From positions 1 through 64,000 of the forward strand of contig NZ_FPCF01000008.1 of NCBI RefSeq assembly GCF_900116895.1: 64,000 bases of DNA, written 5' to 3'. Made by a program: the position numbers and the translations under genes. Below are positions 29,673 to 39,969 of this stretch, one piece after another. The first letter of the stretch is position 1. Each line of letters opens with the position of its first letter. The stretch comes from Pseudidiomarina donghaiensis (GTDB lineage: Bacteria; Pseudomonadota; Gammaproteobacteria; Enterobacterales; Alteromonadaceae). The notes under the pieces were generated by a model. It saw only the letters and a list, made by a program, of their open reading frames with translations. It made no database searches and was not told where the DNA came from.

Positions 29673-29862
29673 CACAACCGCCGCCGACAAGGCGTCGCAA
29701 AATGACGACGAAAAACGGCAACAGGTGTATCAAATATCCGCCAATCGTGGTCGGGCAAAACACAAAATGCGTTACGTTGAACGCTCGTTAGAAGACACCG
29801 GTGATTGCCGCCTATGCGTTGGCGCCATTAGCCCAGAGGACGAAGACACGGAACAGTCATGA
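29656..29862 (+). CDS. Small hypothetical protein with CxxC
   Basis: 68 residues, hydrophilic, lysine- and aspartate-rich N-terminal half (disordered-looking) followed by RGRAKHKMRYVERSLEDTGDCRLCVG with one CxxC pair. I do not recognise the family. Overlaps hemH by 17 bases and the phospholipase D gene by four (ATGA), so it is clearly embedded in that transcript and likely real. Confidence 0.6.
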   Translation: MNKKADTTAADKASQNDDEKRQQVYQISANRGRAKHKMRYVERSLEDTGDCRLCVGAISPEDEDTEQS

Positions 29863-31325
29863 CCAAAGTGCCACACGGGCGTTTTGCAGAAGCTCTTCAA
29901 CCGCTGTTAGCGCAGCATCCCGAGCACAGTGGGGTGTTGCCGTTAATTAAAGCGCGCGAAGCATTTGCCGCGCGCGTGTTGCTAGCCCGCCAAGCGCAGT
30001 TTTCGCTTGATGTGCAATATTATATTTGGCGAAACGATCGCACCGGAACCTTACTCTTTGAAGCTTTACACGAAGCAGCTGACCGCGGCGTAAAAGTTCG
30101 CCTGTTGCTCGATGACCATAATACAGCGGGGCTTGATGCCACCTTAATTGGCTTGCAAAGCCACCCCAACATTGAAGTGCGTTTATATAACCCGTTGCGG
30201 TTACGTCGCCCCCGTTTTATTAATTACCTAGTGGACTTTAAGCGCGTCAACCGGCGCATGCATAACAAGGCATTTATTGCCGACGAGCAAGTGTTGATTA
30301 GTGGCGGCCGCAATATTGGCGACGAATATTTTGCCGCCCACGATGATTTGGTGTTTGCCGATTTAGATGCCTTGATGGTGGGGCCTGTAGTGGTTGAAGC
30401 GAACCAAGAATTTACCACGTATTGGAACAGCGCGCTGGCGATACCGCTGGCCAAGTTGTTTACTTTAACCAAGCCACAAAGCTTAGCGAAATTAGAGCGC
30501 CGTGCTAGCGTCATTGAGTCTGATCCGCAAGCTAAGAAGTACGTCGACGCTGTACGAAATATGCCATTTGTACAAAATTTTATGGCTCGGCAAATTGAGT
30601 TTGTTTGGGCGCGGGTAAATTTGGTCGTTGATGACCCGAGGAAAACCTTAGGGCTAGCCAATCAAAAGCAGCACTTAGCGTATCAACTACAGCAGGCTAT
30701 TGGCAGCCCGCAGCAATGTGTGCGCTTGGTGTCACCTTACTTTGTGCCAACCGCTGAAGGTACGCGACAGCTATGTGCTCTTGCGAAACAAGGTGTGGCG
30801 ATAACCATTCTAACCAACTCTTTAGAAGCGACCGACGTTGCGGTGGTACACGCAGGATATGCGAAGTGGCGCAAAGCGTTATTGCGCGCTGGCATTGAAA
30901 TTTATGAAGTGCAAAAGGTGTCGCCACTCGCGCGCAAGCAAGAACGTAAGCTGCGTCGGCAAAGGCTAAAAGGCAAAGAACGTTTTGGTGGATCAGCTTC
31001 AAGCTTGCATGCAAAAACCTTCAGTGTGGATAAACAACGTGTATTTTTAGGCTCGTTCAACTTTGATCCGCGCTCACTGCAATTAAATACCGAATTGGGT
31101 TTCGTCATACATAGCGACGTCTTAGCCGAGCAAATTGACCAAGCGTTTATCAATACCGTACCTAATTATGCGTATCGCGTTGGTATAGACCATAATGATA
31201 ACTTGTACTGGGAAGAACGATTAGGGCCACGGGTAACACAATATGCAAGTGAACCTGGGGTATCTTGGTGGCGGCGTTTAGGTATGCTTACCTTAGCCAA
31301 GCTACCTATCGATTGGTTGCTATAA
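29859..31325 (+). CDS. Phospholipase D family protein (cardiolipin-synthase-like)
   Basis: 488 residues with two HKD motifs: MHNKAFIADEQVLISGGRNIGDEY near residue 130 and LHAKTFSVDKQRVFLGSFNFDPRS near residue 385. No N-terminal membrane anchor, so it resembles the YmdC/ClsC group rather than ClsA. Likely phosphatidyl transfer at the membrane; exact substrate not shown. Coupled to the small CxxC gene by ATGA. Confidence 0.87.
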   Translation: MTKVPHGRFAEALQPLLAQHPEHSGVLPLIKAREAFAARVLLARQAQFSLDVQYYIWRNDRTGTLLFEALHEAADRGVKVRLLLDDHNTAGLDATLIGLQSHPNIEVRLYNPLRLRRPRFINYLVDFKRVNRRMHNKAFIADEQVLISGGRNIGDEYFAAHDDLVFADLDALMVGPVVVEANQEFTTYWNSALAIPLAKLFTLTKPQSLAKLERRASVIESDPQAKKYVDAVRNMPFVQNFMARQIEFVWARVNLVVDDPRKTLGLANQKQHLAYQLQQAIGSPQQCVRLVSPYFVPTAEGTRQLCALAKQGVAITILTNSLEATDVAVVHAGYAKWRKALLRAGIEIYEVQKVSPLARKQERKLRRQRLKGKERFGGSASSLHAKTFSVDKQRVFLGSFNFDPRSLQLNTELGFVIHSDVLAEQIDQAFINTVPNYAYRVGIDHNDNLYWEERLGPRVTQYASEPGVSWWRRLGMLTLAKLPIDWLL

Positions 31326-31345
31326 GTAACCTGTAGGAGCGCGTT

Positions 31346-32701
31346 ATGCATTTAACTTTTTTGGGTGGTTGCGAAACCGTCACTGGTTCAAAGTATCTAT
31401 TGGAAACCGATACCACTCGTGTGTTAGTTGATTGCGGGTTGTTTCAAGGTTACAAATGGCTACGCCGGCGCAATTGGCAGCCTCTGCCAATGGGTATTCA
31501 AAACGTTGATGCCATTGTGCTGACTCACGCGCATTTAGACCACTCAGGCTTTATTCCAGTACTGTATAAACATGGTTTTCGCGGCCCCGTATTTACCCAC
31601 CATGCCACCGCTGACCTATGTGGATTGCTATGGCCCGATAGTGGGCGAATTCAAGAGGAAGATGCCAAGTTTTATCAGCGCCATAAATTGTCACGCCACC
31701 AAAATCCTGAACCCCTTTATGATGAGGCAACCGCTGATGCTGCGTTAAAAATGCTGCAGCCGGTTGATTTTAAAACGCAATTTAGCGTGGGCGATATTAC
31801 CTTTTATTTAAACCCGGTCGGCCACATTTTGGGCGCTGCCAGCGTTATTGCTGAACATAATGGCAAGCGCATTGGTTTTAGCGGCGATATTGGGCGGCCA
31901 AACGACATTCTTATGAACCCCCCTGAGCCCATGCCGGCGGTTGATGTGTTGTTGTTAGAGTCAACTTACGGTGACCGCCGACATGACCCAGAAGACCCTT
32001 GGCAGCAACTGACTGACGTGGTGAACGAAGCGGCAGCGAATGGTGGGGTGTTACTGATACCAAGCTTTGCAGTGGGGCGGGCCCAAGTGCTTGAGCACAT
32101 GTTGGCAACGCTGATGGCTGAGCGAAAAATACCGCGCTTACCGATCTTTTTAGATAGCCCAATGGCCATTAAAGCGTCCGATATTTATAGTCGTCACCAC
32201 CAATTTCATCGGTTGAGCGCAGCGCAGTGCCACGCCGCAGACCAAGCCGTCACTGAAACCCGCAGTGTGGAAGACTCAAAATCAATCGCCAAGCAAACCG
32301 GGCCGCATATCATTATTGCCGGCAGTGGCATGGCGACGGGCGGGCGTATTTTGCACCACTTTAAACATTGGTTAGCCGATCATCGTGCTACGGTATTGTT
32401 CTCTGGTCACCAAGCTGGCGGCACACGCGGCGCGAAAATGTCGCAAGGGGTTGAGCGCATCAAGGTACACGGGGAGTGGTTGCAAGTTAAAGCCCGTATT
32501 CGCCACCTTGACGGCTTGTCTGGCCATGCTGATTACAGTGAAATTGGTGACTGGTTAAAAAGTTCACAGCTGCCGCATGATCTACAAATTCATTTGGTAC
32601 ATGGCGAGCCAGACGCGCTTGAAGCTATGTCTGACTACCTCAAACAGTCGACCTCGTACGACATTAATATCGCCGATTATATGGGCGTGCTACATTTATA
32701 G
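31346..32701 (+). CDS. Metallo-beta-lactamase/beta-CASP RNA-processing nuclease family protein
   Basis: 451 residues. Zinc motif LTHAHLDHSG near residue 60, further ligands in NPVGHILGAASV and FSGDIGRPND, a beta-CASP insertion (LLLESTYGDRRH, PSFAVGRAQ, DSPMAIKASDIY) and the C-terminal RMMBL part (GLSGHADYSEIGDWL). This is the Ysh1/CPSF-like group whose bacterial role is poorly known. Twenty bases behind the phospholipase D gene. Confidence 0.87.
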   Translation: MHLTFLGGCETVTGSKYLLETDTTRVLVDCGLFQGYKWLRRRNWQPLPMGIQNVDAIVLTHAHLDHSGFIPVLYKHGFRGPVFTHHATADLCGLLWPDSGRIQEEDAKFYQRHKLSRHQNPEPLYDEATADAALKMLQPVDFKTQFSVGDITFYLNPVGHILGAASVIAEHNGKRIGFSGDIGRPNDILMNPPEPMPAVDVLLLESTYGDRRHDPEDPWQQLTDVVNEAAANGGVLLIPSFAVGRAQVLEHMLATLMAERKIPRLPIFLDSPMAIKASDIYSRHHQFHRLSAAQCHAADQAVTETRSVEDSKSIAKQTGPHIIIAGSGMATGGRILHHFKHWLADHRATVLFSGHQAGGTRGAKMSQGVERIKVHGEWLQVKARIRHLDGLSGHADYSEIGDWLKSSQLPHDLQIHLVHGEPDALEAMSDYLKQSTSYDINIADYMGVLHL

Positions 32702-32736
32702 GCGCCCAAGCCCCTGTGTGGACAGTGGGCGGTTGG

Positions 32737-34098
32737 TTACACGAGTAGCATGACCACCGCGGTGGTTAACACCGCTAAAATAATATTTAACGCCATACCC
32801 TCGCGGACCATGGTTTTAATGGTTAAACGTTCAGCGGCAAACACAATCGAGTTAGGCGGCGTCGCAACCGGTAAGCAAAAAGCGCAACTGCAGGCAATTG
32901 CCGCTGGAATCATTAGCATTTCTGGCGGCAACTCTAAGGCAAAAGCCGCGGCAGCAAGTACCGGCATCAGTAATGTCGCAGTGGCGGTGTTGGACGTTAC
33001 TTCGGTTAAGAAACTCACAGCCAACGCCAAACTTAAAATAAGTAACCACAAGGGTAGGCCGGCAAGCCCCTGCAGCCCGTCACCAATAATAGTGCTTAAG
33101 CCGCTGCTTACAAAGCCGTTAGCAAGGGCAATACCACCAGCAAATAGCAACAAAATTCCCCAAGGAATAGCAACTGCGTCGCGCCATTCAAGCAACGCAT
33201 TGCCGTCACGGTCTTGCCAAATAAACAACGCTAAAACACCCATAAAGGCCACTGTGGCGTCACCAACACCGCCTAGCCCTAACCACATAGCCCAACCGCC
33301 AAACGGGGCTGTGCGCGTCATCCACAACACAATCACCACGCCAAAAATGAGTAGCACGCGCTTTTCTGCGCTGCGCATGGGGCCGACAGCTTCAATGCGT
33401 AGTGAGTTGTGCGTGGTTAAATTGCGTGTTAGCCACCAAGCCATTATCGGAATCGCAACCACCACAAGCGGTATACCAATCGTCATCCAACGCATAAAAC
33501 CAAAGTTGGTACCGGTAATATTTTCATAAACCGACGCAAATATAAGATTCGGAGGGGTGCCAATCAGGGTTGCAATACCGCCCACAGAAGCTGAGTAAGC
33601 TAAGCCAAGTAACAACGCGCGTTGAAAATTAATGTCTTCGCTACCGTCTGCAAGAGCCAAAGCTACAGGAAGTAACGCCAATACAGCCGCCGTGTTAGAG
33701 ATCCACATCGATAAAAACGCCGTAGCCACCATAAAGGCAAACACCATGCGGCGCGCGCTTGTTTGACCTAGGCTGCGTACTACGCCCATAGCAATGCGTT
33801 TGTGTACGCCACTAATTTCAACGGCTTTGGCGAGCATAAAAGCTGCCATAAACAACAAAATAATTGGGTTCCCCAATGCTGCGGATACCTCGCCAACGTT
33901 GCTCACGTTGCCAATGGGCAACAACACAAATGGCAGTAGCGAGGTAACGGGTAGCGGCAAGGCTTCGGTTATCCACCACCATGCCACCCAAATGGTGGTG
34001 GCAAGTGTCCATGCGGCCGCTAGCGGCATGTTAAAGCCGTAAACAGCGATTAAATAGCTCATAATTGCAGCCACTGGGCCGGCAACACGATGCAGCAT
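32737..34098 (-). CDS. DASS/SLC13 family sodium-coupled anion transporter
   Basis: 453 residues, about 11-12 membrane helices. Paired substrate and sodium motifs SNTAAVLALLPVALAL near residue 132 and TSNTATATLLMPVLAA near residue 370, as in VcINDY-type dicarboxylate carriers. ITEALPLPVTSLLPFVLLP in the first half is also typical. Likely imports di- or tricarboxylates or sulfate. Divergent from the BCCT gene. Confidence 0.87.
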   Translation of the reverse strand: MLHRVAGPVAAIMSYLIAVYGFNMPLAAAWTLATTIWVAWWWITEALPLPVTSLLPFVLLPIGNVSNVGEVSAALGNPIILLFMAAFMLAKAVEISGVHKRIAMGVVRSLGQTSARRMVFAFMVATAFLSMWISNTAAVLALLPVALALADGSEDINFQRALLLGLAYSASVGGIATLIGTPPNLIFASVYENITGTNFGFMRWMTIGIPLVVVAIPIMAWWLTRNLTTHNSLRIEAVGPMRSAEKRVLLIFGVVIVLWMTRTAPFGGWAMWLGLGGVGDATVAFMGVLALFIWQDRDGNALLEWRDAVAIPWGILLLFAGGIALANGFVSSGLSTIIGDGLQGLAGLPLWLLILSLALAVSFLTEVTSNTATATLLMPVLAAAAFALELPPEMLMIPAAIACSCAFCLPVATPPNSIVFAAERLTIKTMVREGMALNIILAVLTTAVVMLLV

Positions 34099-34221
34099 GA
34101 ACGTTTTTCCTTTTATTGGTGAATAGCCTAAGGTAATAAATTATCAGAACTTGTCTTCATTTGAAATTTTTGCTGTAAGCGCATAGGGTTAAATAACAAA
34201 TTCAACAAGGAGTAGAAGCGA

Positions 34222-36258
34222 ATGGCAAATACCAAACCTAAATGGAACTCCGCGATACTGTTACCGGTTTTTATACCAGCTGTGGCGGTTATCGCACTGT
34301 TGGTTATAGGAACATTAAGTAACCCGGAATTAGCGGGTGAGGTTTTTAGCGACGTATTAGCATGGATAACCAAAGACTTTGGTTGGTTTTACATGCTTGC
34401 GGTTGCGATTTTTCTGGTGTTTATTGTCGGGGTTGCGATATCTAAGTGGGGCCGAATTAAGCTAGGGCCAGATCATGCGGAACCCGAATATAGTTTCCCA
34501 GCATGGTTCGCGATGTTGTTTTCAGCCGGCTATGGTATTGCTTTGCTGTTTTTTGGTGTGGCAGAGCCGGTATTGCACTACGCCAGCCCGCCAGTCGGTG
34601 CCGCTGAAACCGTTGACTCGGCCAAGCAAGCGATGCAAATAGCTTACTTTCACTGGGGCTTCCATATTTGGGCCATATACGGCTTAGTCGGTTTAGTACT
34701 GGCGTATTTTTCCTTTCGTCATGGCCTGCCGTTATCAATGCGCTCTACGCTGTACCCTATAATTGGCGAGAAAATTCATGGTCCAGCAGGGCATGCGGTA
34801 GACACCTTTGCTATTCTGGGCACCATGTTCGGTATTGCCACTACATTGGGTCTGTCGGTGATTCAAATTAATGCAGGCTTGAATTATTTATGGCCAGAAA
34901 TACCTATTAGCACCACGGTACAAGTTATCGCGATTGGCGTGATTACGTTATTTGCCATTATGTCGGTGGTGGCTGGCTTAGACAAAGGCGTGAAGCGTTT
35001 GTCTTATGTGAATATGGTGTTGGTACTGCTTATTTTATTCTTTGTGTTCTTTTCGGGCCCAACAGTCCATATTCTAGAAACTTACCTACAGAATACCGGC
35101 TCGTACTTAAACAATATTGTCGAGCGTACCTTTAATTTACAAGCGTACTCACGCAGTGACTGGATAGGTAACTGGACCCTATTTATTTTCGGCTGGACCA
35201 TTGCTTGGGCGCCGTTTGTAGGGCTTTTTATTGCGAAAATTAGCCGTGGCCGCACCATTCGCCAATTCGTGTTTGGCGTGATGTTTGTTCCGACTATGTT
35301 TACCTTTTTCTGGTTTAGCGTATTTGGTGACACCGCGCTAAATATGATCATGAATGAAGGCTACACCACGCTGATTACCGAAGTGCAAAATGATGAAGCT
35401 ATTGCTTTATTTAAGCTTTATGAGAACTTACCTTGGACGAATCTGCTATCCGTTGCCACCGTCATTCTTATTGTGACTTTCTTTGTTACTTCATCGGACT
35501 CTGGCTCTTTGGTTATTGACTCGTTAGCCTCCGGCGGAGTCAGTGAAACCCCTGTGTGGCAACGTGTATTTTGGGCCACACTTGAAGGTGTTGTGGCCGG
35601 TGTGCTGTTATTAGCTGGTGGGCTAGGGGCATTGCAAACCGCATCAATAACTAGTGCGTTACCGTTTGCGGTAATAATTCTCATTGCTGCCTTTGGCATG
35701 TGGCGTGCTTTAGTCATTGAAGGGCATCAATATCAAAGCTTGAAAACCGCAATGCGGACGCACCGTCGAGGTGTGCATGCCGGCCCAGGCTATTGGAAAA
35801 AACGCCTTGCTGGGGTGGTTGATTTCCCTCGTCAAACCGAAGTCCGTGAGTTTGTTGAACATACAGTCATGGAGTGCTTAGCCGACGTTGCCAAAGAGCT
35901 TGGTGGCAAAGGCTGGGATGCTAAAACACAGTACGAAGCGGATAACGTTCGCGCTATATTGACGGTGCAAAAGGAAAACGAAGTCGACTTTAATTATGAA
36001 GTTCGTATGCGTGCGTATCAACGGCCACAGTTCGCCATGAGCGGTGATAAAAATGATAAGCGTGATCGTGAATATTATCGTGCTGAGGTGTTTTTACGCC
36101 AAGGCGGACAAGCCTATGACTTATATGGTTATGAACCGAACGACATTATCAATGACGTGATTAACCAATTTGAGAACTACTTGCAGTTTATGCATATTTC
36201 GCCGGCAAGCTTGCCGTGGGACTTGCAAGAGCATGATGATGACTTAAAAACGTCGTAG
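34222..36258 (+). CDS. betT: BCCT family transporter, BetT type with long C-terminal domain
   Basis: 678 residues, 12 membrane helices. Hallmark FHWGFHIWAIYGLVGL and the segment FGWTIAWAPFVGLFIAKISRGRTIRQF. The last 170 residues form a soluble cytoplasmic domain (HTVMECLADVAKELGGKGW to VINQFENYLQFM) as in BetT/BetP-like osmosensing carriers. Imports glycine betaine, choline or a related zwitterion; which one cannot be decided here. AAGGAG lies before the ATG. Confidence 0.87.
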   Translation: MANTKPKWNSAILLPVFIPAVAVIALLVIGTLSNPELAGEVFSDVLAWITKDFGWFYMLAVAIFLVFIVGVAISKWGRIKLGPDHAEPEYSFPAWFAMLFSAGYGIALLFFGVAEPVLHYASPPVGAAETVDSAKQAMQIAYFHWGFHIWAIYGLVGLVLAYFSFRHGLPLSMRSTLYPIIGEKIHGPAGHAVDTFAILGTMFGIATTLGLSVIQINAGLNYLWPEIPISTTVQVIAIGVITLFAIMSVVAGLDKGVKRLSYVNMVLVLLILFFVFFSGPTVHILETYLQNTGSYLNNIVERTFNLQAYSRSDWIGNWTLFIFGWTIAWAPFVGLFIAKISRGRTIRQFVFGVMFVPTMFTFFWFSVFGDTALNMIMNEGYTTLITEVQNDEAIALFKLYENLPWTNLLSVATVILIVTFFVTSSDSGSLVIDSLASGGVSETPVWQRVFWATLEGVVAGVLLLAGGLGALQTASITSALPFAVIILIAAFGMWRALVIEGHQYQSLKTAMRTHRRGVHAGPGYWKKRLAGVVDFPRQTEVREFVEHTVMECLADVAKELGGKGWDAKTQYEADNVRAILTVQKENEVDFNYEVRMRAYQRPQFAMSGDKNDKRDREYYRAEVFLRQGGQAYDLYGYEPNDIINDVINQFENYLQFMHISPASLPWDLQEHDDDLKTS

Positions 36259-36281
36259 CACTCGTTGCTCTGCTAACGATG

Positions 36282-36316
36282 AAAAACCACCGGCCTAAAC
36301 CAGGTCGGTGGTTTTT
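36282..36316. terminator. Bidirectional terminator between BCCT gene and GGDEF-EAL gene
   Basis: AAAAACCACCGGCCT / AGGTCGGTGGTTTTT stem with one mismatch and a short loop, A-run and T-run on either side. It overlaps the last codons of the minus-strand gene, whose stop is at 36295-36297. Confidence 0.8.
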
Positions 36317-39300
36317 AAATACATAATTAAATCGGCTAAAGCCATGGGGCGCACATAGTAAAAACCTTGGGCAAAGCCACAGCCATATTGTTTCAATAAC
36401 TGCACTTGCTCGCCAGTTTCAACCCCTTCAGCAACCACTTCAAGCCCCACTTGATGAGCCATATTGATAATACCTTGCGTAATGACTTGGTCGCTAGAAG
36501 ACTCACTCAGTTCTTTAATGAAAGCGCGGTCTACTTTTAATTTAGATACAGGTAAAGTTTTTAAGTAACTCAAGCCTGAGAAACCGGTACCAAAATCATC
36601 AATGGCAACGCCAATGCCTAAATTTCGCAACCGCTCAAGAACCTGAATGGCATTTGATGTATTTTCCATCAAAATACTCTCGGTTAACTCCAGCTCCAGC
36701 ATGTTTGTTGGGGTATTAGTGTCAACTAGAATTCGCTCAATTTGCTCAAAAAAGTTGGCTCTATGGAACTGCAATGCCGACAGGTTAACCGCCACGCGAG
36801 GCACGCCATGCTGCTGCAGAATATGAATATCGGTACAGGCTTGCTTCAATGACCAAGCTCCGGCCGGAATGATTTGCCCAGTGGCTTCAGCAAGGGGAAT
36901 AAACTCAGCTGGAGATACGCTGCTTCCGTCTTCTCTTGTCCAGCGCATGAGCGCTTCGACAGAAGCTAATTTACCGGTAGTCAGATCAATGATTGGTTGG
37001 TAATAGAGCTGTAAGCTTTCGGTATCGATGGCATGCTGAAATTGGCTTCGCAAAATAATATCGCTTTGCGACATTGATTTACGCTGACTACTAAAAAATT
37101 GGTAATGATTGCGACCTTGCTGTTTAGCGCGAGCCATGGCCACATCAGCTTGCTGTATCAAGGTAACCGCTTGCTTAACCTGTGGGGTATAAAGAGTAAC
37201 GCCAATACTTGCGGTGAGATAGATTTTTTGCTGGCTGCCAAGTGCACCCACCTGATAAGGTTCATCAATGAGCTGCATGGTGTGCTTAACGAATTCCTCG
37301 ACCTGCGCTTGCGAGGTGAAATCGAACCGTACAAACACAAATTCATCGCCGCCAAAACGCGCCACCAAATCATTTTTCTGGCTTAAGGTTTCTAACCGAG
37401 CCGCGGCTTGACGTAATATATCATCACCCACTTCAAGGCCGAGGTTGTCATTGACCGGCTTAAAACCATCGAGATCGATAAACAGCACAGCCATAACGCC
37501 GTCGTGCGGAGCTTGCTGCTGCTTTTGAATAAGCTCATTCAGGTGTTGCTCAAGGGCGGCCCGATTGAGTAGGCCGGTTAAACCGTCATGGCCAGCCTGA
37601 TAAGCTAACTGCTCCGCTTGCTCTTTCAAGTGGGTGACATCTTTTCCAATACCAAATGTGCCCAGTATTTTGCCATCAATGATTATTGGCAAATTGGTGA
37701 TATCGAAGATTTTTGAGGTTTTAGTCGTATAGGTTTCAACGAGTGTTTCGTACCGTTTACTCTCACCTTTAGTAATCACTTGCTCAAAAATATTCCCGAC
37801 TCTCATCAGATCTTGTTCATTCAAAAACACGCCAAAGTGCAACTGCAGTGCCTGTTCACGAGTTACTTCAACTTGCTCACAGAAAGCGTCGTTGACGTGA
37901 GAAAAACAACCATCGCAGTCTAATGAAAATACGGGATCAGGATGGTGACTGAATAAGCTCTTGTAGCGCTGCTCGTTTAAGCTAAGTTCATGCTGCTGTT
38001 GGCGTAATTTGCGCTGTGTGCTCGTCAAGCGCAAACTATGACGTCGTAGTGCGGCGTTTTGCTCAATCATAAGAACAAAAGCAAGACTAAACAAAATACC
38101 GAGCGCGACGATAGCGGTGCGCATGTTCGCAGCCGTGCTAAGTTCTTTGAAGTCGTACAGTGCGGCATGTAGCGTTAGCTCAGGGCCGTGAGACATGGCT
38201 AGGGTAGTGCTTGCCAACACTAACTCATTATTATGGCTTGGTTTATTGCTTTCAAAACTACGCTCAGCCGTTTCGTTTAGTTGCGTATAAATTTTAATGT
38301 GGTTATTGGTTAAGCGTGTGGCGGGGTTCATCATGCGGTTTAAATCGAACACCGCAAACAGAAAACGAACGTCGCTAACTTCATCGCCAATAGGGATCAT
38401 CATCACCGCCAACGCGGTTGATTGTGTGTTGATATAGGGCACTTCTGGAATTAAAAAAGAAGTATCTGAATGATCTTCCATTAACCACTGCTGAACTTCT
38501 GCATCGGCCAGAATACGATGGCCTGAGGATGGTGCAGATTTGCTAAATTCGTGCCACAGCGATGAGCGGGAATCATTTAAGGCGGTAATACTTAATAAAT
38601 GAGGAATGTCGCGCAGGTACGCTTGAACATCGGCATGTTTATCGAAGGGCTGGTTGTTACGAGCAGCGACCTCCCAGCGTTCGGTCATGCGCTCCATTAA
38701 TTGCACATTGACCATTGCCATAGTCGCGCGGGCATTGGCGATGCGCTCAATTTCACGTTCGGCTTCGTCTTGAATATCTTTTAAACTGTGGTACCCCATG
38801 AAATACCAGAGCGAGCCAGTGAGCACAATACATAAGGTGCCAACCAACATAGCGGGCTTTGAAGGCAGTGCAGGGCGTTGGTTGGGCTGTAATGAAAGTA
38901 ACTGGTAAGCAATGCCGATGATAAGAAACAGTACGCCAGCTAAACTCGTAATGTCAGGGTGTGGGCCAACCCACATAAAACCATCGGGAGTGACGTGCAG
39001 GGCTAACACGGTCGTTGAAACAAAGATTACGAGCGCCGAAGTAACACGTATCCACAGCCGTTGTACAGGGTGTTCTGGATTCAATCCCAGCATAACACTG
39101 AGTATGACACACAGAACAATAGTGGCAGATGAAAATGAGGCCTCTACGTGGTTCAGCCAGGACATAAACAAAATGTTCGCTAAGTTGGTTCCAACTAATA
39201 GGCTGTGAAGAGCGAGCAATAGAATGCCGATACAGGCTACTCGCTGCAATGCCGGACGCTTAAATAACAAACCGGCAATAGCGAAACTAATGGCAATACT

Positions 39301-39459
39301 CAATAGCGACGCTGTGTTTGATAACATGCGCTCAAACAAGCTTTCAGGTTCAACCACAGTATTCATTAACAACCCAAGAACACCTATGGTTAGGGTTGCG
39401 ATGACTATGGTAAATAAGGCCGCCGAGACGACATAAGGATTTACTCGAAGCTTGGCCAA
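36295..39459 (-). CDS. Membrane PAS-GGDEF-EAL cyclic-di-GMP protein
   Basis: 1054 residues. Seven N-terminal membrane helices (to about residue 225), a probable extracytoplasmic sensor region (about 230-445), another helix, a PAS domain (about 495-610), GGDEF (about 640-800, ARFGGDEFVFVRF intact) and EAL (about 820-1050, SVEALMRW and DDFGTGFSGLSYLKTLPV intact). Both catalytic motifs are conserved, so it could make and break cyclic-di-GMP. The inhibitory RxxD five residues before GGDEF is QKND here, so product inhibition is probably lost. Signal unknown. Confidence 0.92.
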   Translation of the reverse strand: MAKLRVNPYVVSAALFTIVIATLTIGVLGLLMNTVVEPESLFERMLSNTASLLSIAISFAIAGLLFKRPALQRVACIGILLLALHSLLVGTNLANILFMSWLNHVEASFSSATIVLCVILSVMLGLNPEHPVQRLWIRVTSALVIFVSTTVLALHVTPDGFMWVGPHPDITSLAGVLFLIIGIAYQLLSLQPNQRPALPSKPAMLVGTLCIVLTGSLWYFMGYHSLKDIQDEAEREIERIANARATMAMVNVQLMERMTERWEVAARNNQPFDKHADVQAYLRDIPHLLSITALNDSRSSLWHEFSKSAPSSGHRILADAEVQQWLMEDHSDTSFLIPEVPYINTQSTALAVMMIPIGDEVSDVRFLFAVFDLNRMMNPATRLTNNHIKIYTQLNETAERSFESNKPSHNNELVLASTTLAMSHGPELTLHAALYDFKELSTAANMRTAIVALGILFSLAFVLMIEQNAALRRHSLRLTSTQRKLRQQQHELSLNEQRYKSLFSHHPDPVFSLDCDGCFSHVNDAFCEQVEVTREQALQLHFGVFLNEQDLMRVGNIFEQVITKGESKRYETLVETYTTKTSKIFDITNLPIIIDGKILGTFGIGKDVTHLKEQAEQLAYQAGHDGLTGLLNRAALEQHLNELIQKQQQAPHDGVMAVLFIDLDGFKPVNDNLGLEVGDDILRQAAARLETLSQKNDLVARFGGDEFVFVRFDFTSQAQVEEFVKHTMQLIDEPYQVGALGSQQKIYLTASIGVTLYTPQVKQAVTLIQQADVAMARAKQQGRNHYQFFSSQRKSMSQSDIILRSQFQHAIDTESLQLYYQPIIDLTTGKLASVEALMRWTREDGSSVSPAEFIPLAEATGQIIPAGAWSLKQACTDIHILQQHGVPRVAVNLSALQFHRANFFEQIERILVDTNTPTNMLELELTESILMENTSNAIQVLERLRNLGIGVAIDDFGTGFSGLSYLKTLPVSKLKVDRAFIKELSESSSDQVITQGIINMAHQVGLEVVAEGVETGEQVQLLKQYGCGFAQGFYYVRPMALADLIMYLKTTDLV

Positions 39460-39522
39460 GATGATTGCCTTTTATTATTTATGATCTTATTTCGTCACTA
39501 TATGTAACAAGCCAGTTGTTGG

Positions 39523-39969
39523 TCAACTAGCTTGCAACGCCATAAGTATACGATCGGCATCTGGGCCCAAAAATTTAGGCAAAAAGTCGATTTTTTTAAA
39601 GCCAAACTTTTCATATAAAGCAATCGCCGCATGGTTGTAGGGCGCAACTGTAAGCTTTATTTGCGCCGCAGACGCTGAATCTGCCAAGTCATTTAAATAA
39701 TAGGCTAATAGCTGTTTACCAACGCCTTTCCCGCGGGTTTGCTCTGCAATTAACACCGACATAATCCATTGTTCATTCGCCTGCCCTGGGGCGGCTAACA
39801 AATAACCAAGCACAGAGTCGGCTTCACAGTAAACAATGAAACCTGTTGGCCACTGTGCCAGCGCTTGGTAAAAAAGAGCGGCGGGGTAGCCCTCGTGCGC
39901 GTAGGTTGCTAACTCGAGGGCCTCAATTTGCGCAATATCTTGCGCTTGAGCGAAACGAACCTCTGCCAT
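39523..39969 (-). CDS. GNAT family N-acetyltransferase
   Basis: 148 residues. Acetyl-CoA site VLIAEQTRGKGVGKQLLAYYL and C-terminal HAAIALYEKFGFKKIDFL are typical GNAT motifs. Substrate unknown. Its ATG overlaps the yceI-family stop (TGATG), so the two are co-translated. An imperfect hairpin (39508-39534) covers its stop but lacks a U-run. Confidence 0.83.
   Translation of the reverse strand: MAEVRFAQAQDIAQIEALELATYAHEGYPAALFYQALAQWPTGFIVYCEADSVLGYLLAAPGQANEQWIMSVLIAEQTRGKGVGKQLLAYYLNDLADSASAAQIKLTVAPYNHAAIALYEKFGFKKIDFLPKFLGPDADRILMALQAS

Noticed and set aside
31025-31033. Perfect DnaA box TGTGGATAA
   Set aside because: Lies inside the phospholipase D family coding sequence, in codons of the second HKD region; about the number expected by chance.
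32750-33529. 259-residue plus-strand frame opposite the DASS transporter
   Set aside because: Low-complexity Ala/Lys/Ser/Pro composition typical of an antisense shadow; the minus strand encodes a clear carrier with paired SNTA motifs.
39508-39534. Hairpin over the GNAT gene stop as a terminator
   Set aside because: Stem is imperfect and no U-run follows on the minus strand; mentioned with the gene only.
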